DNA from: an uncultured Mailhella sp.
GTDB taxonomy: Bacteria > Desulfobacterota > Desulfovibrionia > Desulfovibrionales > Desulfovibrionaceae
Assembly (NCBI GenBank): GCA_910577155.1
Contig: CAJTMS010000028.1
Span: forward strand, 1 to 27,284
Direction of reading: 5' to 3'
Length of the DNA: 27,284 nucleotides
In this document: positions 21,689-27,284 of the stretch, in pieces
Layout of the letters: each line of letters starts with the position of its first letter
Position numbering within the stretch: position 1 is the first letter of the stretch
The notes under the pieces: model-generated
The model's database searches: none
Told to the model about the DNA's origin: nothing
The model's input: the letters and a program-made list of their open reading frames with translations, nothing else
Translations under genes and position numbers: made by a program

Positions 21689-23137
21689 CTAACCCTGTTT
21701 TTCTCGTCCATAGTGTTTTTTGGTATTTTTTGTATAAAATTTTCTTTTTTTATGCGGAATGTCTTGTTTAGCAGTGCTGTCATCTTTTTTGCAGTTTAAA
21801 GATTGCTGGTATTCTTTATCTAAAAGCATGGTCAAAAGCTGTATATTTTCACTTTCATCAAAATCGCGGATAAGCTCTTTGAGCAGCGGGATAAAACGTT
21901 TTGCCCTTTCTAATTCCAAGCCCGTGACCGTGCGGCGCATTGCAGAGAGATGGTTTGCCATTCTTTCGCTGACAAGGGAGGCGATTTCCTCATTACTTGG
22001 ATCCGGATAGGGCAACATATCTATTTTATAAAATTTTGCAAGCCGTTCAAGCTCCAGTTTTTCCATAATATCAACAAGGGTAATGATAGTTCCTGCTGAG
22101 CCTGCCCGTCCTGTGCGTCCTGCCCTGTGGATATAGGATTCTTTATCTTCCGGTACTTCATATAAAAACACATGGGAAAGGTGGGGAATATCAATGCCTC
22201 GGGAGGCGAGATCCGTTGCCGCCAGATATTGCAGGGAACCATTGCGTAATTTCTCTATAATTTGTTCCCGCTCTTCCTGCGGCAAATCGGCAGAAAGTTC
22301 GAGAGCATTGTAGCCAAAACCCTGTAAAACCCCGGCAATATAATGAACATTGCTTTTTGTATTGCAAAAAATAATTGCCTGACTTGGGTTTTCTTTTTCC
22401 AATATCCGGATAAGACATCTGTCTTTATCCATGGGTTTACATTCACAAAAATAATGGGACGCCTGAGCGACATGGACTTGTCCCTGAGAGAGGCTAATCA
22501 TTTTTGGATTATGGAGAAAACTTTTGACAATGCTTGTCACATGGGGAGGATAGGTTGCAGAAAAAAGAGCAACTTGTACATTATTTTTGGGGACAAAACG
22601 TTTAATTTCGAGAATATCTTGATAAAAACCAATAGAAAGCATGCGGTCAGCTTCATCAAAAATGAGCATTTTGAGTTTTGCAATATCTAAAGAATGGCGG
22701 ATTAAATGATCAAGTACACGCCCGGGAGTGCCGATAACAACATGAACGCCTTTTTGTAATGCTTGGAATTGTTTGGAATATTTTGTCCCGCCGTAAAGGC
22801 AGAGGCAGGAAAGTTCACTGCCAAAAAGCGTTTTTGCATCATGTTCCACTTGCAGGGCAAGTTCCCTTGTCGGAACAAGAATAAGCGCCTGACAAAAGTT
22901 TTTTGTCAAATCAAGCAACTTTAAGCACGGAAGAAGAAAAGCCCCTGTTTTACCGCTGCCCGTGCGGGACTGCACCATAACATCACGGCTTTTCAGCGTA
23001 TACGGCAGGCTGTGAGCCTGTACGGGCATCAAGTCTTTCCAGCCTGCCCGAAAACAGGCATCGCGTAAATTTTCAGTCAGCTCTTCAAAGGTGAGGGGAG
23101 CATATTCATTTAACGAAATTTTTTCTTCCATAGACAT
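21689..23137 (-). CDS. DEAD-box ATP-dependent RNA helicase
   Basis: A 482-residue superfamily 2 helicase with all motifs: an upstream phenylalanine and Q motif (MPVQAHSLP), motif I SRTGSGKTGAF, Ia PTRELALQ, Ib GTPGRV, II DEADRM, III SAT, IV IIFCNT, V ATDLASRGIDI and VI HRAGRTGRAG. A lysine/tyrosine-rich C-terminal tail after about residue 455 could bind RNA. It probably unwinds rRNA or mRNA structures as RhlE/DbpA-like enzymes do; the exact subfamily is not assigned. The longer frame starts with TTG at 23155, but ATG at 23137 is preferred because of CGGAGT seven bases upstream. First gene of a seven-gene operon. Confidence 0.94.
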   Translation of the reverse strand: MSMEEKISLNEYAPLTFEELTENLRDACFRAGWKDLMPVQAHSLPYTLKSRDVMVQSRTGSGKTGAFLLPCLKLLDLTKNFCQALILVPTRELALQVEHDAKTLFGSELSCLCLYGGTKYSKQFQALQKGVHVVIGTPGRVLDHLIRHSLDIAKLKMLIFDEADRMLSIGFYQDILEIKRFVPKNNVQVALFSATYPPHVTSIVKSFLHNPKMISLSQGQVHVAQASHYFCECKPMDKDRCLIRILEKENPSQAIIFCNTKSNVHYIAGVLQGFGYNALELSADLPQEEREQIIEKLRNGSLQYLAATDLASRGIDIPHLSHVFLYEVPEDKESYIHRAGRTGRAGSAGTIITLVDIMEKLELERLAKFYKIDMLPYPDPSNEEIASLVSERMANHLSAMRRTVTGLELERAKRFIPLLKELIRDFDESENIQLLTMLLDKEYQQSLNCKKDDSTAKQDIPHKKRKFYTKNTKKHYGREKQG

Positions 23138-23155
23138 ATATTTTACTCCGAACAA

Positions 23156-23183
23156 AGTATACCATAATAATGAGTGAATGCAA
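23156..23183 (-). promoter_or_regulatory. Candidate extended -10 promoter for the helicase operon
   Basis: On the minus strand TATACT (23161-23156) is preceded by TGG, an extended -10, with TTGCAT (23183-23178) 16 bases further up. The start site would leave only about a dozen bases before the ATG at 23137, so the leader would be short. Confidence 0.4.
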
Positions 23184-23190
23184 GAATTTG

Positions 23191-23219
23191 TTGAAAATTT
23201 TGTAATCTATTGATATTAT
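23191..23219 (+). promoter_or_regulatory. Candidate promoter for the maf-thiM-thiE operon
   Basis: TTGAAA (23191-23196), a 17-base spacer and TATTAT (23214-23219), upstream of the gene at 23337. It implies a leader of roughly 110 bases containing the palindrome at 23231-23246. Confidence 0.45.
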
Positions 23220-23230
23220 ATCTTTTTATT

Positions 23231-23246
23231 GTATAAATTTTTATAC
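23231..23246. promoter_or_regulatory. Perfect inverted repeat, possible operator
   Basis: GTATAAA-TT-TTTATAC is a perfect seven-base inverted repeat just downstream of the candidate promoter at 23191-23219. It could be a repressor site or only reflect AT-rich composition. Confidence 0.35.
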
Positions 23247-23336
23247 AGTATAGTGTTTTTTGCGTATAGACCTTGCAAAAAAAATTTGTTATGGTTGGTT
23301 TCAGCGTTTATGTAAGTTTAGATGTGAGGATAACAA

Positions 23337-24197
23337 ATGAAACACGAAGAACTTTTGGTAAAACCATGGAGTGTTCTTTTAAACAGTTTAAAAGAGTTGC
23401 CCTATGTGATGAAAGTTGTTGTTGATGAAGGGGGAACTCGTCCCATTTGGAATGCGAAAAACGGAAATAAAGAAAATTTTGTAATGGCATGGCCCAGAGA
23501 ACCACTTTTGCGTGCCGGCATTATTGTTGGCGGTGAAGTGGAAGGCAAGCTTGAACCCAAAGCTATTTTTCCCTTCATGGAAGGTTTCCCTAATACCATG
23601 CGTGTTGAAACAACGCATCCGTGGGCAAACGGACTGGAAGGGGAAGTTGGCTGCCTTGCAGGAGAATCCGATCAAATTCTTTGGTTTTACAATCCTCTTT
23701 TTTTCCGTGATAAAGTAATAGATTTGACGGAAGGTATTGAACAAACCTTTTATTTATCAGGTTTATGCCTTGGACTTCGCCGAGCTTTGCTTGATGAAAT
23801 TACCATTACGAACGGTCCCTATTACGAAGCCCATGCAGCAAAATGGCTGAAAGAAAATCCGGATAAAACCCGTTTAGATGTTCCGGCACTCAAAATTGAT
23901 ATTCATGGAAAACATATTTTATCTCCGACAGATACGGCATCCGAATACCAAGCCCGTGTCACCGTTGAAGAAGTGGAAGAATTTGAGTTCGGACCAAAAG
24001 GGGGCGGAAAAATTTATCGCTTTGTGTCAACTTTCGGGGATAAGGAGAATGTCCGCATTTTGATGTTTGTACCTGAAAGAGTTTGTCCAAAAGGTTATGT
24101 TCCGAAAGCCGGTGATGAAGTGGATATGATTTTCTGGCTGCAAGGACGTGTTATTGATGTTGCCGAAGGCGATATCATTGAAGAAAAAATCCAGTAG
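23337..24197 (+). CDS. Conserved-looking hypothetical protein, first gene of the maf-thiM-thiE operon
   Basis: A 286-residue soluble protein with no signal peptide or membrane segment, which I cannot place in a family. It is acidic and rich in aromatic residues, with segments NFVMAWPREPLLRAGIIVGG, FPFMEGFPNTMRVETTHPW and WFYNPLFFRDK in the first half. A strand-rich C-terminal part ends in PKAGDEVDMIFWLQGRVID, which has the feel of an OB-fold or beta-barrel element (inference). TGAGGA lies seven bases before the ATG. Maf begins one base after its stop, so the two are translationally coupled. Confidence 0.8.
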   Translation: MKHEELLVKPWSVLLNSLKELPYVMKVVVDEGGTRPIWNAKNGNKENFVMAWPREPLLRAGIIVGGEVEGKLEPKAIFPFMEGFPNTMRVETTHPWANGLEGEVGCLAGESDQILWFYNPLFFRDKVIDLTEGIEQTFYLSGLCLGLRRALLDEITITNGPYYEAHAAKWLKENPDKTRLDVPALKIDIHGKHILSPTDTASEYQARVTVEEVEEFEFGPKGGGKIYRFVSTFGDKENVRILMFVPERVCPKGYVPKAGDEVDMIFWLQGRVIDVAEGDIIEEKIQ

Positions 24198-24198
24198 C

Positions 24199-24960
24199 AT
24201 GTTTCAAACAAGTAAACAAATTATTGTTGCCTCCGGTTCTCCCCGGAGGCAGCAATTTTTCACAAATCTGGGCATTGCTTTTCAAGTTTTGAATGTGCAA
24301 AACAATGAATTGTACAAAGCTCAGGATAAAGATATCCCGAGGCAAGGCATTAAAGGAGCATTTGATAAAGAAGAACGCCCTGCCGGAAATGAAAATCCTG
24401 AAGAGTATGCCAAACGGGCAGTTTTATTAAAAGCTTTTGACGCCCTCAGGTACTTGGGATTATTACAGGAAAAGCAGGCTTTTCTTTCTTCCGCTGAAAA
24501 AAGTATATTCCTGCAGGCATTGTCATTTCCTGTGGAAACTTTTTCCTTTTTCTTGCCAAATTATGAAAAAAGTATCATTGTGACGGCAGATACCATAGTT
24601 TGCCTTGGAAAAGAGATTCTTGGAAAGCCAAAAACGGAAGAAGAAGCGCTGACCATGCTGAAAAAGCTGCAGGGAAAAACGCATGTTGTTATGACTGCCG
24701 TTTCTTTTGTCGATACTGCACAGCATGCCTGCTATCTTTTTTGCGATAAAACAGAGGTTACGTTTATGCCGTGGGCAGACGATATTTTGAAAGCCTACGT
24801 AAAAACAGGAGAAAGTTTTGACAAGGCAGGAGCATATGGCATAAGCGGACAGGGAAGCTTTTTAGCCCGCTCTGTGCAGGGAAATTTGGATACCGTAATA
24901 GGTTTGCCGGTAGCGAAATGTGTTGAATTTTTATTATGGAATAAGGCAATAACCATTTAA
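24199..24960 (+). CDS. maf: Maf-family nucleoside triphosphate pyrophosphatase with insertion
   Basis: Maf/YhdE proteins hydrolyse non-canonical or pyrimidine nucleoside triphosphates and keep modified nucleotides out of DNA and RNA. Hallmarks are ASGSPRRQQF (11-20), NPEEYAKRAVLLKA (66-79), VTADTIVCLGKEILGKPK (128-145), then GKTHVVMTAV, GESFDKAGAYGISGQG and VIGLPV. The protein has 253 residues against roughly 190-200 in typical members; extra sequence lies at about 40-65 and above all between KA (79) and ADT (130). The frame is open from 24148, but the ATG at 24199 gives the normal N-terminus and follows the preceding stop by one base. Confidence 0.9.
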   Translation: MFQTSKQIIVASGSPRRQQFFTNLGIAFQVLNVQNNELYKAQDKDIPRQGIKGAFDKEERPAGNENPEEYAKRAVLLKAFDALRYLGLLQEKQAFLSSAEKSIFLQALSFPVETFSFFLPNYEKSIIVTADTIVCLGKEILGKPKTEEEALTMLKKLQGKTHVVMTAVSFVDTAQHACYLFCDKTEVTFMPWADDILKAYVKTGESFDKAGAYGISGQGSFLARSVQGNLDTVIGLPVAKCVEFLLWNKAITI

Positions 24961-24970
24961 GGAGTATGAG

Positions 24971-25579
24971 ATGGAATTAAGCGAATTGGTAAAAAAAGCA
25001 AGAACATGCCGTTTTTTTTGTCAGGAAGAAATGCCCGCGCAGGTTTTGGACGATTTGATCGATATGGCTCGTATTACTTCCTCTGCACGCAATGCACAAA
25101 TTATCCGTTATGTGGTTATTCAGGATAAAAATGTCCGCGCAAAGATAGAAGAATCCTTCGTCTTAGGCGGGGCATTGCCTCCGGAGCAAAAACCTCAGCG
25201 GGGTAAAGATTCTCCTGCTGCCGTTATTGTTTTTCTTGCCCCACAGGAAATAACCCAGTTTGGGACTATGGATATTGGTATTGCAGCACAAACTGTTCAG
25301 TTGGGAGCAGCAGAAAAAGGCTATGCCGCCTGTATCATAGGAGCGTTTAAAAAAGAACTTGTTGCTGATATTTTACAAAAAGAAGGGGTTTCTTTTTTCG
25401 ATGAAGAATCAGGGGCAAAACTTATTCCTCATTTATTGATGATTTTAGGGAAACCAAACCAGAAACAGGAAATTACAACGGTTAAAGAAGACGGAAAAAC
25501 ACATTATTATATCGATGAAAGAGGATATAATATGGTTCCAAAACGGGCATTAAAAGATATTTTGCTTCTCCATAAATAG
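24971..25579 (+). CDS. Nitroreductase-family FMN protein
   Basis: A 202-residue member of the nitroreductase superfamily. The FMN-contacting N-terminal segment RTCRFF (12-17) and ITSSARNAQIIRYVVIQD (35-52) are visible, then MDIGIAAQTVQLGAAEKGYA and a C-terminal LLMILGKPNQKQE strand typical of the fold. Enzymes of this type reduce nitro compounds, quinones or other acceptors with NAD(P)H; the physiological substrate is unknown. AAGGAG lies six bases before the ATG. It sits 10 bases after maf and 9 bases before thiM, so it is co-transcribed with thiamine genes, though a direct thiamine role is not established. Confidence 0.88.
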   Translation: MELSELVKKARTCRFFCQEEMPAQVLDDLIDMARITSSARNAQIIRYVVIQDKNVRAKIEESFVLGGALPPEQKPQRGKDSPAAVIVFLAPQEITQFGTMDIGIAAQTVQLGAAEKGYAACIIGAFKKELVADILQKEGVSFFDEESGAKLIPHLLMILGKPNQKQEITTVKEDGKTHYYIDERGYNMVPKRALKDILLLHK

Positions 25580-25588
25580 AGGAAAACC

Positions 25589-26392
25589 ATGCAGCGTACT
25601 ATGCAAAAAGATGTCTTGGAAACATTGCAGGCAATGCGGCAAAAATGCCCTCTGGTGCATTGCATTACCAATTTGGTGGTTATGCAGGTTAATGCCAATG
25701 TGCTGCTTGCAGCCGGAGCTTCCCCGATAATGGCGCATGCACAGGAAGAGCTTGAAGATTTGGTTAAAATTATTAACGCACTGGTACTGAATATTGGAAC
25801 GCTGGATAAACATATGATAGCGTCCATGAATGTTGCAGGGGATTTTGCCAATAAATATAAAAAACCTGTTGTACTTGACCCTGTCGGGGCAGGTGCTTCA
25901 CGGCTGAGAACGGAGACAGCTCTTTCTATTTTACGGACAATAAAGCCTTGTATTGTACGGGGCAATGGGTCTGAAATTATGGCGCTTGCCGGTGAAATAG
26001 GGGAAACAAAAGGGGTTGACAGTACAAAGAACAGTCTTGAAGCGGCTGATGAGGCAAAACATCTTGCTAAAACATTCCGGACTGTTGTGAGCGTGAGCGG
26101 TGAAGTGGATATGATTACTGACGCAAATCACGTTGCATATGTGCATGGCGGCAATCCTTTGATGACGCTTGTAACAGGTATTGGCTGTTCAGCGACGGCA
26201 ATGACAGGTGCGTGCATGGCTGTTGCCAAAACACCCTTTATCGGGGCTGTTTCTGCTATGGCTTTATTTGCCAGCGCCGGTGAAAAAGCAGGAAAAAAAT
26301 GTCAGGGACCCGGTTCTTTCCTGTCATATTTTATTGATGAACTCTATCATGCTGATTATGCAGACGCTGCAAAACGTGTAACTACTGGATAA
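25589..26392 (+). CDS. thiM: Hydroxyethylthiazole kinase
   Basis: Phosphorylates 4-methyl-5-hydroxyethylthiazole, a salvage step feeding thiamine synthesis. The 267 residues match the family. VHCITNLVVMQVNANVLLA (23-41) and GASPIMAHA (43-51) form the substrate site, VVLDPVGAGAS is the anion-binding region and TGIGCSATAMTGA carries the catalytic cysteine region. GAGGA precedes the ATG. It stands 15 bases before thiE, the enzyme that uses its product. No TPP riboswitch is visible in front of this operon. Confidence 0.96.
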   Translation: MQRTMQKDVLETLQAMRQKCPLVHCITNLVVMQVNANVLLAAGASPIMAHAQEELEDLVKIINALVLNIGTLDKHMIASMNVAGDFANKYKKPVVLDPVGAGASRLRTETALSILRTIKPCIVRGNGSEIMALAGEIGETKGVDSTKNSLEAADEAKHLAKTFRTVVSVSGEVDMITDANHVAYVHGGNPLMTLVTGIGCSATAMTGACMAVAKTPFIGAVSAMALFASAGEKAGKKCQGPGSFLSYFIDELYHADYADAAKRVTTG

Positions 26393-26407
26393 GTATGGGG
26401 ATTAAGT

Positions 26408-27061
26408 ATGGAATGGTCTGATTTTCGGGATTTTGGCTTATATTTAGTGACGGATCAGGATTTATGTTTGGGGCGTCCCATAGTAGATGTTGTTTTGCAG
26501 GCAGTGCAGGCAGGGGTACAGGCTGTGCAAATACGCGAAAAAAACAATAATACCCGTGATTTTTTAGCGTTGGCAAAAGTCTTGGTCAAAGAAGTGCAGG
26601 TACGGCATAATATTCCTGTCATTATTAATGACAGGGTGGATATTGCCCTTGCCTCCGGGGCTTCCGGCGTGCATTTAGGGCAAAGCGACATGCCCGTTGC
26701 GGACGCCCGCAAGCTCATGGGAACACGGCGGATTATCGGGCTGACTGCTCCCACCATGGCTGATTTGGAAAAAGCAATCAAAGAAGAAGTGCAGTATATT
26801 GCGGTAAGCCCTGTTTTTCCTACCAATACCAAAAAAGATACCGCGCCTGCATGGGGGCTTGAAGGCATGAAAAAAGCCCGTGCCTTTATGGACGAAAAAA
26901 AATGTACCATTCCGCTGATGACCATTGGCGGGATTAATACGCAAAATGCACGGGCAATTTTAGATACAGGAGTGGAAAGTATAGCTGTTGTTTCTGCAAT
27001 TTGTTCTGCTCCCCATATTGATGAAACCGTGAAAGAGTTTTTGAAAGCATTTGGAAAATAA
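26408..27061 (+). CDS. thiE: Thiamine-phosphate synthase
   Basis: Couples hydroxymethylpyrimidine diphosphate with thiazole phosphate to give thiamine phosphate. A 217-residue TIM barrel with LYLVTD (11-16), VQIREKN (40-46), VIINDRVDIA, GVHLGQSDMP, YIAVSPVFPTNTK and MTIGGINTQN in the standard order, covering the diphosphate and magnesium sites. Last gene of the operon and directly downstream of thiM, so thiazole salvage and coupling are produced together. The pyrimidine kinase ThiD is not in the window. Confidence 0.96.
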   Translation: MEWSDFRDFGLYLVTDQDLCLGRPIVDVVLQAVQAGVQAVQIREKNNNTRDFLALAKVLVKEVQVRHNIPVIINDRVDIALASGASGVHLGQSDMPVADARKLMGTRRIIGLTAPTMADLEKAIKEEVQYIAVSPVFPTNTKKDTAPAWGLEGMKKARAFMDEKKCTIPLMTIGGINTQNARAILDTGVESIAVVSAICSAPHIDETVKEFLKAFGK

Positions 27062-27086
27062 ACGTTAATCTGTTATTAATTTTTGC

Positions 27087-27122
27087 AAAAAAAAGTTCCT
27101 CTCAAGAGGAACTTTTTTTTTG
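27087..27122 (+). terminator. Intrinsic terminator of the maf-thiM-thiE operon
   Basis: AGTTCCTC (27094-27101) and GAGGAACT (27106-27113) with a TCAA loop, flanked by an A run upstream and a T run from 27113 on. It lies 26 bases after the thiE stop. Confidence 0.92.
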
Positions 27123-27284
27123 CTTTATTATCATATCTATTTGATTTTATACATATAATGACAAAAATTTACAACATTCTTTTTCTTGGGGGAACATATA
27201 TTCTTTGCTGTCCATTTACCTCTAGATAGTGTCGTCAATTGGCTTTTAATTTTTTTAAAACTCTGTTATTCTCCTAAAAAAGGA
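27123..27284. other. AT-rich end of window without a recognisable gene
   Basis: No supportable gene. TATAAT at 27154-27159 could be a -10 box for a gene beyond the window, but no good -35 is present. The last bases contain TCCT-AAAAA-AGGA, which may include the ribosome binding site of a gene starting just outside. A 22-codon minus-strand frame starting near 27221 is too short to claim. Confidence 0.3.

Noticed and set aside
27218..27284. Possible insertion-sequence end at the right edge of the window
   Set aside because: The TAGTGTCGTCAATT stretch and a nearby ribosome-site-like element hint at an IS terminus, but no transposase or matching inverted repeat is inside the window.

Overview
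The window looks like an ordinary, gene-dense chromosomal segment from an AT-rich anaerobic bacterium. I infer a member of the Desulfovibrionaceae or a close relative. The grounds are the family mix (short-form ThiC, short GNAT-type ArgA, a DUF1844 protein, a CbiR-like TIM-barrel protein, TrmI of the bacterial/archaeal type) and two conserved-looking unnamed proteins; no rRNA or marker gene is present, so this is only moderately secure. Genes are tightly packed, Shine-Dalgarno sequences are usually clear, and most transcription units end in strong hairpin-plus-T-run terminators.

Layout. (1) 1-1609: a TPP riboswitch with a built-in terminator controls thiC. (2) 1643-5795: a NimA-like flavoprotein gene (+), a convergent pair encoding a membrane metallophosphoesterase and a PHP-type histidinol phosphatase (-), then a protein (+) with the fold plan of a CCA-adding enzyme/poly(A) polymerase but with its catalytic motifs lost. 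(3) 5828-8408: an MBOAT O-acyltransferase and an SGNH-like partner (-), behind a promoter region with a TA dinucleotide tract. (4) 8452-12466: arginine biosynthesis on the minus strand, as argA-argB-argF and, separately, a DUF1844 gene with argC. (5) 12494-15511: a secreted FG-GAP/VCBS protein (-) divergent from an RsmF/NSUN-type rRNA methyltransferase gene (+). (6) 15512-15911: a 400-bp gene-free stretch with several strong inverted repeats. (7) 15912-23137: a seven-gene minus-strand operon (DEAD-box helicase, small unknown, TrmI, ABC-F ATPase, CbiR-like protein, DHH phosphoesterase, small unknown), mostly RNA and translation functions. (8) 23337-27122: a five-gene plus-strand operon (unknown protein, Maf, nitroreductase, ThiM, ThiE) closed by a terminator. 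The last 160 bases hold no gene I can support.

How the genes fit together. Thiamine synthesis appears at both ends: ThiC makes the pyrimidine, ThiM salvages the thiazole and ThiE couples the two. Only thiC has a visible riboswitch. The arginine genes cover acetylation, phosphorylation, reduction and the ornithine-to-citrulline step; the aminotransferase and the argininosuccinate steps are not here. The helicase operon combines RNA remodelling, tRNA m1A58 methylation, ribosome-associated ABC-F activity and a DHH nuclease/phosphatase.

No large new defence or mobile system is visible. The items most worth a second look are the four-segment mutually exclusive hairpin set in the thiC leader, the doubly inactivated CCA-enzyme-like protein, the TA tract in the promoter of the O-acyltransferase, and the structured 400-bp spacer.
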